Notes: generated from the sequence alone by a model not told the origin. Positions 8,547 through 16,380 are shown, counted from the stretch's first letter. The stretch is DNA of 17,731 nucleotides from Candidatus Cloacimonadota bacterium (GCA_030592835.1 JAUVIJ010000011.1:1-17731), one strand, 5' to 3'. Numbers and translations are program-made.

Positions 8547-8715
8547 CTCGACTCGGGTTTATCGAATCTTCAGAATGTTGGGTTGCTCCTGCCCAAATCC
8601 CGAATGCTTTCGGGAGAAGATCAGCAAGCTGAACATTCCGATGTTTCTCTTTTTTTTGAGTTTCATCTTAATAGAACTATCAACTTTATGATAGCGGAGA
8701 GCTCGAGTCGGGTTT
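8547..8715. repeat. Imperfect direct repeat pair around a hairpin cluster
   Basis: CTCGACTCGGGTTT (8547-8560) recurs as CTCGAGTCGGGTTT (8702-8715) with one mismatch in 14. The two copies are 155 bp apart and enclose three of the palindromes, so they could mark the edges of a small repeated unit. Confidence 0.4.
8598..8646. repeat. Three consecutive short palindromes
   Basis: Stem 1 has TCCCGAA and TTCGGGA around a 4-nt loop (8598-8615). Stem 2 is TCAGC/GCTGA with a 2-nt spacer (8621-8632). Stem 3 is GAACAT/ATGTTT around TCCG (8631-8646), with one G-T pair, and overlaps stem 2. A T-run (about 8651-8657) follows on the plus strand, but no plus-strand gene precedes it, so a terminator call is not supported. 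Confidence 0.5.
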
Positions 8716-8757
8716 TTACATTTATTCTGGTTTCTATCTTTCTTTATTTGCCCAATT

Positions 8758-8782
8758 TTCCGAAGGTTTCAAACCTTCGGAA
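8758..8782. repeat. Perfect 12-bp-arm palindrome after the jelly-roll secreted protein gene
   Basis: TTCCGAAGGTTT (8758-8769) and its exact reverse complement (8771-8782) flank one central base. It begins 32 nt after the stop codon of the gene ending at 8815. The RNA would fold into a stable hairpin, but on the minus strand AATTGGGC follows instead of a T-run. It may be an RNA-end protecting or processing hairpin or a dispersed palindrome; it is not a classical intrinsic terminator. Confidence 0.6.
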
Positions 8783-8787
8783 GCTGC

Positions 8788-8808
8788 TATTCACGAATCA
8801 CTAATCAC
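8788..8808. repeat. Three-unit 7-bp degenerate tandem repeat
   Basis: Units TATTCAC, GAATCAC and TAATCAC follow each other directly (minus strand GTGATTA, GTGATTC, GTGAATA), between the large palindrome and the end of the secreted protein gene. Confidence 0.4.
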
Positions 8809-8814
8809 GATTTT

Positions 8815-10014
8815 CTATTTCGCCAATACCATCTTTCTGCTGTAACTACCAGCACTGGTATTCAGTTTATAAATATAGATCCCAGAAGGAATCTCGTTAC
8901 CATTGTTGTCCAGACCGTTCCATTCAACAAACTCTTTATCATCAGCTATTATCTCTCTGTTTTCGAAGAGGATGACCATCTTCTCACCTTTCAGATTATA
9001 AACCGTAAGAGTTCCAACACAATCTTCCTTCATTCTGTAGCTTATCCTAGTGTTAGGATTAAAGGGATTCGGGTAATTCTGGTGCAGACCATAAAGATCG
9101 GGAATCTCGGGAGTGCCCGGATCTTCACCATCTTCAGGGACGGTAAGGGAAATTGGTCCGTAAGTATCTGTATATCCAAGGTTATCAATGCTTTCCAGCC
9201 AGTAGAAATATTCCTGATTATCCTGGATATCGTATTCATCATCGAAGACATAATCTGTCGGTTGCGAAGTAGTACCTGCTCCGGGAATTAACTCGGGATT
9301 GATCTGCAACGATTCGTTTACATTTTCGCTTTCCGAACGGAATACATTCCAACCAATATTATTTGTTTCGCTCTGGGTCGTCCAGAACAGGGTCGGAGTG
9401 CCGTTACTGTAAGCTGCTGAAAAAGAGGAGAGTTCTACAGGTACTTCACCCTCTTCAATACTGTCTATCTCAGCAGTATCTGAACTGACAGTTATTGATG
9501 TATTATCTACATATAATACATTATTCCCATCACTACTGTATATTCTTGTTTCGACAATCAAGCCATCTCTAAGACCACCATCCGAATCAAAGGTCCAAGT
9601 CCATTCCAAATAGGACCATCCTGTTCCATCTGAGTAATCATAATTACCGGAAGCAGAACCCTCATAAGAATTGATATCACCACCTGGAGGAGTATAGTGC
9701 CCCCATATCCTACCTGATGGGTAAGCACTTTCCGTCACATCGTATACATAAAAACCGGCTGTGATCACATCACCATCTGTAAGCCCCGTTACCCACCAGA
9801 TGAAAGCCTGGGGAGTACCGCTTAAAGGATCTTCAGTCATTTTTAAACTGTGTGTTCCGCCAAAAGCTTGTTCAGTGCTGTTTTCAAGAGTCAACGTGGA
9901 AACATATTGTCCAAGTGCTGTGCCACCATCTTCCCAACCATAAGTTGCATTCTGTATAGAAAATGATAAAGAGCAAATTAAAATAAATGATAATAAAATA
10001 ATAATTCGTTTCAT
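8815..10014 (-). CDS. Secreted jelly-roll/FN3-like protein with type IX secretion sorting domain
   Basis: I do not know a specific function. The 399-residue product begins with a signal peptide (KRIIILLSFILICSLSFS, about residues 2-19). Residues about 25-178 look like a beta-sandwich of the carbohydrate-binding/galactose-binding style (GGTHSLKMTEDPLSGTPQ, then IWGHYTPPGGD, WTFDSDGG and YVDNTSITV). Residues about 192-297 form an FN3-like module (VPVELSSFSAAYSNGTPTLFW to YGPISLTVPE) often found just before the sorting domain. The last 85 residues, from YGLHQNYPNPFNP to SGIYIYKL and KMVLAK, form the FlgD-like/Por C-terminal sorting domain that sends proteins through the type IX system for release or surface anchoring. 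The ATG has a strong GAGGAG upstream. It lies 217 bp after the other secreted protein gene and has its own promoter candidate. Sugar binding is only inferred from fold style. Confidence 0.85.
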   Translation of the reverse strand: MKRIIILLSFILICSLSFSIQNATYGWEDGGTALGQYVSTLTLENSTEQAFGGTHSLKMTEDPLSGTPQAFIWWVTGLTDGDVITAGFYVYDVTESAYPSGRIWGHYTPPGGDINSYEGSASGNYDYSDGTGWSYLEWTWTFDSDGGLRDGLIVETRIYSSDGNNVLYVDNTSITVSSDTAEIDSIEEGEVPVELSSFSAAYSNGTPTLFWTTQSETNNIGWNVFRSESENVNESLQINPELIPGAGTTSQPTDYVFDDEYDIQDNQEYFYWLESIDNLGYTDTYGPISLTVPEDGEDPGTPEIPDLYGLHQNYPNPFNPNTRISYRMKEDCVGTLTVYNLKGEKMVILFENREIIADDKEFVEWNGLDNNGNEIPSGIYIYKLNTSAGSYSRKMVLAK

Positions 10015-10030
10015 ATTTTCTCCTCTGTTT

Positions 10031-10050
10031 ATTATTTGTTCTCAAATAAT
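10031..10050. repeat. Inverted repeat in the leader of the jelly-roll secreted protein gene
   Basis: ATTATTTG (10031-10038) and CAAATAAT (10043-10050) are exact complements around a 4-nt loop. The element sits just upstream of the ribosome binding site and overlaps the candidate -10 box, so it could be an operator or an mRNA 5' hairpin. The A/T-rich context weakens the case. Confidence 0.4.
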
Positions 10051-10074
10051 GAAAAAATAATGAATTTTTGTAAA
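10046..10074 (-). promoter_or_regulatory. Candidate promoter for the jelly-roll secreted protein gene
   Basis: On the minus strand TTTACA (10074-10069, five of six matches to the -35 consensus), a 17 bp spacer, then CATTAT (10051-10046, four of six). Transcription would start near 10039, within the inverted repeat. Confidence 0.4.
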
Positions 10075-10231
10075 GAAAATAATTACAAAATAAATTCAAA
10101 TCCGGTTAAACCCAGATAATGCAATAGAATTTTAATAAAAAGTGGTGATATTTTATAGGGTGATGGTTTAGTTCCGAAGCATTCCAAGCTGTGTATATAA
10201 CTTATTTTTTTACTTTTTGATAAAGAACAAT

Positions 10232-11497
10232 TCACCTCATTTTGACCATCTTTCTGATCAGGGATCCATTTGGGGTCCTGATCCGGTAGAAATATACCCC
10301 ATGTGGAAGATCTTTACCTATCCATTGAACTGAATGCTCTCCCGACTCTAAAACCTGAGAGATCAACGTGGTTATTTTCTGCCCTTTGATATTGAAGATA
10401 TCAAGCTTAACATATCCAGCTTCGGATAACTGAAAGACTATAGATGTACCTTGATCACAAACGGTTTCATTACCGAAAGGATTGGGAAAATTTTGCAAAA
10501 ATGATATAAAATGCAGATGAGAATTATCTGCAGAAACACCTTCATCCTTTTTCAGGATCATTCCGGATTCCCCTGAAATATAGACATGATCCTGAAGAAC
10601 ATCCACCGATTTCAAATTGGCTGTAACACCCGGAAAATCATCCACCCATTCCAGAATATCATTATTCGTGTATTTTACTATTCCATTATCACCAACTGCA
10701 TAACCCTTGTCACCGTGAAAATCGATATTATGAAAGGCGTTGGGATAATGCAGTGAATTCCAGTTGTTCAGATCAGTCGTATGGGTTATGCATCCCCAGC
10801 CATCCCATCTTGCCGCAGCAGTATGTCCTGTGACATCATCAAAAAAATAACAGCCGTACAATTTCCCTTCATGCCAGTTACCGTTATCATTCAGATAAAA
10901 TGCATAAAAATTGAAAGAGGAACAATTGTTCACAGTTCTAGCGACAAGAGGTTGAAAAATGGAATTTTGTCCGGCAAGAAATCCTATGGTACTGCTGCTC
11001 ATATGGGCTCCCCAGAAACCACCACCCATGTAATCTGTCTGGACTATTGTCCAATCTACCCCAAAATTTTCTGTGCTGAGAATTGTCTGGGCTGCTCCTC
11101 CAGCTATTCCTGTCCCGGAAGAATGAACTGACACACTATAGAGATTATACATTAATCCCGGAACCGTTACTTCCTCCCACGTTTCTCCGCTATTTACCGA
11201 TCTCAATATCACGGGACCATCACCTACAGCAAGGACTATATTCTGATTAACGAAACAGACATCATTGAGTTCATTATCAGTTAAAACGGTTATAACATCC
11301 CAATCTAAACCGCCGTTTTCAGTTCGCAGTATCACACCTGAACCACCGACTGTAATTCCAGTATTCACATCCCAGAAATCTATAGCATTAAGATCATTGA
11401 AAACACCTGATTCTAATTGTTCCCATTCTGCGAAGAGAAATCCCCATAAACCAGGAATTAATATCAAAAATAATATGATTTTCTTTGTTATGAACAT
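10232..11497 (-). CDS. Secreted YCF48-like beta-propeller protein with type IX sorting domain
   Basis: The 421-residue product has a signal peptide (about residues 1-23, hydrophobic KIILFLILIPGLWGFLFA) and then repeated propeller blades. Each blade pairs a 'dvntGiavG..G.ilrt.ngG..W' strand set: DVNTGITVGGSGVILRTENG, NQNIVLAVGDGPVILRSVNS, SGTGIAGGAAQTILSTENFG and later GYAVGDNGIVKYTNND. This is the YCF48/BNR-like pattern, named after a photosystem II assembly factor. In heterotrophic bacteria it is common in secreted proteins of unknown role and does not imply photosynthesis. The C-terminus from about residue 332 (FLQNFPNPF to HGVYFYRI and KMVKMR) is a type IX sorting domain. AAGGAGAT lies 5 nt before the ATG. 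The gene follows the ABC exporter genes by 80 bp, so read-through is possible. It is likely surface-displayed or released; the ligand is unknown. Confidence 0.85.
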   Translation of the reverse strand: MFITKKIILFLILIPGLWGFLFAEWEQLESGVFNDLNAIDFWDVNTGITVGGSGVILRTENGGLDWDVITVLTDNELNDVCFVNQNIVLAVGDGPVILRSVNSGETWEEVTVPGLMYNLYSVSVHSSGTGIAGGAAQTILSTENFGVDWTIVQTDYMGGGFWGAHMSSSTIGFLAGQNSIFQPLVARTVNNCSSFNFYAFYLNDNGNWHEGKLYGCYFFDDVTGHTAAARWDGWGCITHTTDLNNWNSLHYPNAFHNIDFHGDKGYAVGDNGIVKYTNNDILEWVDDFPGVTANLKSVDVLQDHVYISGESGMILKKDEGVSADNSHLHFISFLQNFPNPFGNETVCDQGTSIVFQLSEAGYVKLDIFNIKGQKITTLISQVLESGEHSVQWIGKDLPHGVYFYRIRTPNGSLIRKMVKMR

Positions 11498-11577
11498 AAA
11501 ATCTCCTTCTATTATTTAATTTCTGAATGAAATAGCCTGATGACATTAAAATATATGGGAAATGAATTTATTTTATA

Positions 11578-13698
11578 TTATGTATACTGCAATCTATACA
11601 GATCGTAATAAAGACCTTTTCTGGCAAGAAGTTCCTGGTGGTTCCCCTTTTCCTTGATCTCACCTTTATGAATAACAATAATTCTGTCTACATGCTGAAT
11701 TGTCGACAATCGGTGGGCAATTATTATGGAAGTTCTATCTTCCATTAGTTTTTTCAGTGCATCCTGGATCAGGATCTCGGTTTCGGTATCGATGTTGGAA
11801 GTTGCCTCGTCCAGAACAAATATCGCCGGATTATAGGCGAGTACCCGGGCAAAAGCGATTAACTGCCGTTGACCTACTGAGAACGTAGCTCCTCTTTCCA
11901 TTACGGGTTCTTGATATTTTCCGGGAAGTGTTTCAATAAAATCATGAACATTGACGTACTCAGCGACCCGGAGCATATCTTCATCGGTAAAATCTACATT
12001 GTTGAGAGCAATATTATCTCGGATCGTACCTGAAAAAAGGAAAACATCCTGCTGAACAATTCCCACATTTCCCCGCAGATCTTCCAGAGTATAATCATGC
12101 AATTCTTTTCCATCGATCAGAATCCTGCCCTTCTGGAAAGGATACAATCCTGATATCAAACTGATGATCGAGGTTTTTCCCGAACCAGTATGCCCGACAA
12201 GTGCTATTTTTTCACCCGGTTTGACCTTAAAGGAAATATCCTTCAGAATATCTCCGTCGTGCTCATTATATCTGAGCCACACATTCTGAAATTCGATCCC
12301 TCCCTGCAATCGGTTCATGGGAGAATCCTTTTCTAAGTAGTTTTCTATGGGTTTACCCATCAGGTCGAAGATCCTTTCTGATCCAGCCATCGCTGCCTGC
12401 AGGATATTAAACTTTTCGCTGAGATGATCGATAGGTTCGAAGAACCTGTCCATATAGCTGAGGAAGGCTATAAATATGCCGAGTGAGATCGAGTTTTTCA
12501 TCACCTGTCCCAATCCATACCAGAGAATGATCGCTATTGCTATTCTGCGCATTGAATGAATAAAAGGTCGAAATGAGGCATAAATCTTCATTTGTCGGAT
12601 CGAAGCTTGATAATATTCTCGGTTGATCTTGGCAAATTCCCGTCGTTTGCGATTGTACTGATTGAAAAGCTGGATGATCTTAACCCCGGAAATATCTTCT
12701 GAAAGTGCGGCATTTATGGCGGCAACCCTTTTTCGAACGATCCGATAAGCTACTCTGATCTTATTTTTGAAGGTTCGAAGTAGAATGAACAAAACCGGCA
12801 TTACTGTAAAAGTAACAAGTGCCAACCTCCAGTTCAGGATCAGCATCATAACCAGGATCCCCAGCATTATCAGCAAATCCTGGATCAGTTTAATCAATCC
12901 GGCACTCAACATTTCATCAAGTGTTCTGACATCATTTGTAATTCTGGTTACAAGTCTGCCTATGGGATTTTTATCAAAAAAAGAAAGCGGCATTTTTTCC
13001 AGATGCCCGAAAACCTTTCTGCGAAGGTCATACATGGCATGCTGGGCAGCATAATTTATTGAATATATCTGAAAATATGTAAAAATGAACTGAAAAAATA
13101 CAATAGCAACAAAAATGATCCCATATCGGAGTAATTTCCGGGCATCTTTTGCTCTCAGGACCTTTAATTGCACTTTATCCAGAACACCTTTTTTCTGGAG
13201 ATCTTCGAGATATGCAGAAGGAACTGCAATCCTGTTTTCTGCCAGCTCCCAGAAACCCTGATTTTCCAATAAGTCTCTGATCGAATCTTTATTATCAAGA
13301 AATATGATCTTCCGATGGAGCCTGTCGTCCGAAGTAAATTTATCCAGATCGTTTCTATGAATATAATTCATTTTATTGTTGGGAAATATGAGAAATGTAT
13401 TATCCTGATACTCGAATATATTGAAGTTTACTTTTTTATTTATATCCATGAATTCGGCAGCTTCTCCAGTAGAAGAGAAGATGATGAGATTGCGGTTTAC
13501 AGCTATAACATCATCAACAGCTTGTTTTGTTATATAGGGTAGAGCCAGCTCAGCACAAGCTATTAACAATAACAACAGAAAGGATAATATAACCTGGTAA
13601 AGATAGGGCTTCAAAAAGCTGATCAATCTCACAAACAACTGTTTGTCGTAGATCCTGCCTTTGATATCTTCTTCGGAACCGTAATGGAATCCCCTCAT
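11578..13698 (-). CDS. ABC exporter half-transporter with large external insertion (BmrD-like, catalytic ATPase half)
   Basis: The 706-residue protein fuses a six-helix exporter membrane domain to an ATPase domain. TM1 is at about 34-56 and TM2 at about 190-213. Between them lie about 120 extra polar residues (66-188), a spacer much longer than in the partner gene, which should form an external domain. The ATPase half has Walker A GHTGSGK (K508), Q-loop QQDVFLFSG, Walker B FVLDE with catalytic E631, and switch His in IIIAHRLST. The signature motif is FSVGQ (606-610) instead of LSGGQ. A degenerate signature with an intact Glu marks the catalytic half of heterodimeric exporters such as BmrCD or LmrCD. 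BmrD also carries an external domain between TM1 and TM2. The ATG is 10 bp after the partner gene, with AGGA upstream. Substrate is unknown: drug, lipid or peptide export are all possible. Confidence 0.93.
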   Translation of the reverse strand: MRGFHYGSEEDIKGRIYDKQLFVRLISFLKPYLYQVILSFLLLLLIACAELALPYITKQAVDDVIAVNRNLIIFSSTGEAAEFMDINKKVNFNIFEYQDNTFLIFPNNKMNYIHRNDLDKFTSDDRLHRKIIFLDNKDSIRDLLENQGFWELAENRIAVPSAYLEDLQKKGVLDKVQLKVLRAKDARKLLRYGIIFVAIVFFQFIFTYFQIYSINYAAQHAMYDLRRKVFGHLEKMPLSFFDKNPIGRLVTRITNDVRTLDEMLSAGLIKLIQDLLIMLGILVMMLILNWRLALVTFTVMPVLFILLRTFKNKIRVAYRIVRKRVAAINAALSEDISGVKIIQLFNQYNRKRREFAKINREYYQASIRQMKIYASFRPFIHSMRRIAIAIILWYGLGQVMKNSISLGIFIAFLSYMDRFFEPIDHLSEKFNILQAAMAGSERIFDLMGKPIENYLEKDSPMNRLQGGIEFQNVWLRYNEHDGDILKDISFKVKPGEKIALVGHTGSGKTSIISLISGLYPFQKGRILIDGKELHDYTLEDLRGNVGIVQQDVFLFSGTIRDNIALNNVDFTDEDMLRVAEYVNVHDFIETLPGKYQEPVMERGATFSVGQRQLIAFARVLAYNPAIFVLDEATSNIDTETEILIQDALKKLMEDRTSIIIAHRLSTIQHVDRIIVIHKGEIKEKGNHQELLARKGLYYDLYRLQYT

Positions 13699-13708
13699 TA
13701 TTATCCTA

Positions 13709-15451
13709 TTAATCCTTAAGTTTTTCTTCTATCTTCTGTTTTTCATAGAGGTCATGGTAAACCCCTTTTGAAGACAGTAATTTCTCATGAGTACCGGTTT
13801 CAACGATTCTGCCTTTATCGAAAACGACTATTTTATCAGCATGTTGTAGAGATGAGATCCTATGTGCTATGATGATAGTTGTTTTATTGGAGCGCAGGTT
13901 AATTAAATGTTCCAGGATCTGCTTTTCCGTTTTAGTGTCGACTGCAGAAAGAGAATCATCGAGTATCAAAATATTTGGATCCATCAATAGCGCCCTGGCT
14001 ATAGCCAATCTCTGTTTCTGCCCTCCCGATAATGTAACTCCTCTTTCACCAATTACCGTATCAAACCCACCTTTAAATTCGATGATGTCCTTATAAACCT
14101 GGGCATAACCGGCAATTTCCTCAACGATCACACGCTCGGTATCTGGTTTGCCCAGGGAAATATTATTGGCTATCGTATCCGAGAAAAGAAAGATGTCCTG
14201 AGGTACCGTTATGATATTACTCCTGAGACTATGAAGCGGAATTTTATAAATTTCATGACCATCAATAAAAATAGTATCGCGGGGGGGATTGTAAACTCGA
14301 GTCAAAAGGTCGATCAAAGTGGTTTTACCGCAACCTGTCCTACCAACAACTGCCAGGGTCGTTCCCGAATCCAGTTGCAGAGAAATATTATCAAAAATAA
14401 CCGGAGATTCTTCATTATAACTGAATTTCAGGTTTCTGATCTCTATATTCCCGATCAAATGATAGATGCTATTATTCGCAGCAGCATCTTCAAGTTCGGG
14501 TTGGACTTCAAAAATGGAATTAAGTCTGACCAATGAGGCTTTACCTCTTTGATAAAGATTTACGAACCAGCCAATTGCGATCATGGGCCAGACGAACATA
14601 CCGAGATAGGAGAAAAAAGCTATGAATTCTCCCATTGAAATTTTGCCGAGAATAACGAATTCCCCGCCAAATACAAGTACTATTCCCATACTGATCGATA
14701 TAATAAGAAACATTGCCGGGTGGAAAACTCCGAAGATCCTCACGAGAGAAATATTGTCTTTTACATAATTATAGGCTGAACGGGACATCTTCTCCAGCTC
14801 GGGTTTTTCCTGACCGAAAGCTTTAACAACCCGGATCCCGGATATACTTTCCTGTACCATACCTGTCAGATTCGCAAAAGATTTCTGTACTTTTTTGAAA
14901 AGTTGATGAATCCGGCGACCAAAAATAATGATTATCACAGTAAGCAAAGGCATGGGAATTATTGCCAGAAGTGTGAGCCTGGAACTGATATTGATCATAA
15001 AGAACATGGAAGCAATGGAAAATACCACGATATCAACAATAATAACAAATCCAAAACCCATCAACATTCTTACAGCATTGAGATCATTGGTGGCATAAGC
15101 CATTAGATCTCCAGTTTTTGCCCGGTTGAAAAAATCGCGGGGGAGAGAAAGCAGATGATCGTAATAAAGTTGCCTGAGGTCACGATCCACGATCCAGGCG
15201 TTACCCATTAGAAGTAATCTCCAGAGGAACCGGATCAATGCTATTCCAATGGCAATCAGAAAGATCAATAAAGAATATTTAAGCAAATGAGACTGGGTAA
15301 ACCCGGGAATATCCAGACTATCTACGGCTGTCTGCATTATTTTAGGAACTATAAGCTGTAGAATATCTACAATTATGATCAGGAACAAACCGACAACAAT
15401 ACGCAGCCAGTTTTTTTTCAGGATCGGAGTAACTTTGGAGAAAGCTTTCAT
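13709..15451 (-). CDS. ABC exporter half-transporter (BmrC-like, degenerate ATPase half)
   Basis: The 580-residue protein has a six-helix membrane domain (about 1-310; TM1 near 15-37, TM2 near 57-79, no long loop) and an ATPase domain. The ATPase shows Walker A GRTGCGK (K376), Q-loop VPQDIFLFSD, intact signature LSGGQ (474-478), Walker B ILILDD and switch His in IIIAHRISS. The residue after the Walker B Asp is D499 where a catalytic Glu is standard. This substitution with an intact LSGGQ is what the non-catalytic half of a heterodimer shows. Its partner is the next gene, 10 bp on. Together they would form one competent site (the partner's Walker motifs plus this LSGGQ) and one weak site. The upstream gap to glyQ is 78 bp. 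No clear Shine-Dalgarno precedes the ATG at 15451, so initiation may be weak or leader-dependent. Confidence 0.93.
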   Translation of the reverse strand: MKAFSKVTPILKKNWLRIVVGLFLIIIVDILQLIVPKIMQTAVDSLDIPGFTQSHLLKYSLLIFLIAIGIALIRFLWRLLLMGNAWIVDRDLRQLYYDHLLSLPRDFFNRAKTGDLMAYATNDLNAVRMLMGFGFVIIVDIVVFSIASMFFMINISSRLTLLAIIPMPLLTVIIIIFGRRIHQLFKKVQKSFANLTGMVQESISGIRVVKAFGQEKPELEKMSRSAYNYVKDNISLVRIFGVFHPAMFLIISISMGIVLVFGGEFVILGKISMGEFIAFFSYLGMFVWPMIAIGWFVNLYQRGKASLVRLNSIFEVQPELEDAAANNSIYHLIGNIEIRNLKFSYNEESPVIFDNISLQLDSGTTLAVVGRTGCGKTTLIDLLTRVYNPPRDTIFIDGHEIYKIPLHSLRSNIITVPQDIFLFSDTIANNISLGKPDTERVIVEEIAGYAQVYKDIIEFKGGFDTVIGERGVTLSGGQKQRLAIARALLMDPNILILDDSLSAVDTKTEKQILEHLINLRSNKTTIIIAHRISSLQHADKIVVFDKGRIVETGTHEKLLSSKGVYHDLYEKQKIEEKLKD

Positions 15452-15529
15452 GAAATTAAATCAGTCTTAGAAAACTGAATCAGAATGAATCCTGTAAGAT
15501 TAGTTTAATTTTAGTGGTCGATCCCGGCA

Positions 15530-16375
15530 TCACTTTTGATATTTATCCATATATAAAAAGGCACATCCTTTTGCCATCCGTCTTATTCTGGCTATGTAAG
15601 CCGCTCTTTCAGTTACACTGATTACTCCGCGGGAATCTAATAGATTGAATATATGAGAACATTTCAGGATAAGATCATAGGCTGGATAAACCAGTTTTTC
15701 TTCGATCAGGGAAGTGACCTGTGTTTCATAATCGACAAAAGTTTTAAAAAGGGAGTTAACATCCGCTGCTTTGAAATTATATTGAGAAAATTCTATCTCT
15801 TTATTTAAAAATATCTCTCCGTATTTAGTGCTGTCATTCCATTTGATCTCTTTAAAATCATCAACATTCTGGATGTACATCGCCAGTCTTTCCAGACCAT
15901 AAGTAAGCTCGACACTGATCGGAAAGACCTCTATACCACCAACCTGCTGAAAGTAGGTGAACTGGGAAATTTCCATTCCATCGAGCCATACTTCCCAACC
16001 TAATCCCCAGGCACCCAGTGTAGGTGATTCCCAGTCGTCTTCCACAAATCTGATATCATGTTTTTTTATTTCTACTCCGATTGCCTGCAGACTCAAAAGA
16101 TATTGATTCTGAATATCGTCGGGAGAAGGCTTGATAATTACCTGATACTGGTAATAATGCTGAAGACGGTTAGGATTCTCGCCATATCTTCCGTCTTTAG
16201 GCCGGCGACAGGGTTGAGCATAGGCAATTGAAAGAGGAGTTTTACCAAGAGAACCGAAAAAAGTAGCAGGATGAAATGTCCCTGCACCCATTTCCAGATC
16301 ATAAGGTTGAAGAATATTACAGCCTTTCTCTGCCCAGTACTGGTGCAATTTAAATATCATGTCCTGAAAATTCAT
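15530..16375 (-). CDS. glyQ: Glycyl-tRNA synthetase alpha subunit
   Basis: This is the catalytic chain of the bacterial alpha2beta2 glycyl-tRNA synthetase, which activates glycine and, with the beta chain, charges tRNA-Gly. The 281 residues show the family pattern throughout: MNFQDMIFKLHQYWAEKGC, LQPYDLEMGAGTFHPATFFG, AYAQPCRRPKDGRYGENPNR, YYQYQVIIKPSPDDIQ, DDWESPTLGAWGLGWEVWLD, GMEISQFTYFQQVGG and the C-terminal LLDSRGVISVTERAAYIARI. The frame stays open upstream to 16495, but that part overlaps glnA. ATG 16375 gives the family N-terminus and has AGGAA 5 nt upstream. The gene starts 13 bp after the glnA stop, so the two are very likely co-transcribed. The beta-chain gene (glyS), which often follows directly, is absent; the next gene is an ABC exporter. 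Confidence 0.97.
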   Translation of the reverse strand: MNFQDMIFKLHQYWAEKGCNILQPYDLEMGAGTFHPATFFGSLGKTPLSIAYAQPCRRPKDGRYGENPNRLQHYYQYQVIIKPSPDDIQNQYLLSLQAIGVEIKKHDIRFVEDDWESPTLGAWGLGWEVWLDGMEISQFTYFQQVGGIEVFPISVELTYGLERLAMYIQNVDDFKEIKWNDSTKYGEIFLNKEIEFSQYNFKAADVNSLFKTFVDYETQVTSLIEEKLVYPAYDLILKCSHIFNLLDSRGVISVTERAAYIARIRRMAKGCAFLYMDKYQK

Positions 16376-16380
16376 ATATA

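Larger units (their letters stand above)
8410..8814. other. Repeat-rich intergenic region between the jelly-roll secreted protein gene and alaS
   Basis: These 405 bp hold no convincing gene. The alaS-proximal part (8410-8530) is A/T-rich and carries the alaS ribosome binding site and a weak promoter candidate. The part from about 8547 to 8808 holds four palindromes, an imperfect direct repeat and a short 7-nt tandem repeat, listed separately. A plus-strand frame of 106 codons (8484-8804) crosses the palindromes and looks like chance. The clustering suggests a dispersed repeat or remains of a small non-coding element. Confidence 0.6.

Noticed and set aside
8598..8660. Plus-strand intrinsic terminator (hairpins followed by a T-run)
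   Set aside because: No plus-strand gene ends here, and the T-run is separated from the nearest stem by a few non-T bases.
8484..8804. Plus-strand open frame of 106 codons in the intergenic region
   Set aside because: It runs through several palindromes, begins in A-rich DNA, has no convincing ribosome binding site or domain, and opposes every real gene in the window.
8410..8814. T-box riboswitch upstream of alaS
   Set aside because: I looked for the conserved T-box antiterminator sequence (AGGGTGGNACCGCG type) and specifier-loop layout and saw neither; the glyQ leader is too short to hold one.
10232..11497. Photosystem II assembly role for the YCF48-like protein
   Set aside because: The propeller pattern matches YCF48, but the signal peptide and type IX sorting domain fit a secreted protein, and nothing photosynthetic is nearby.
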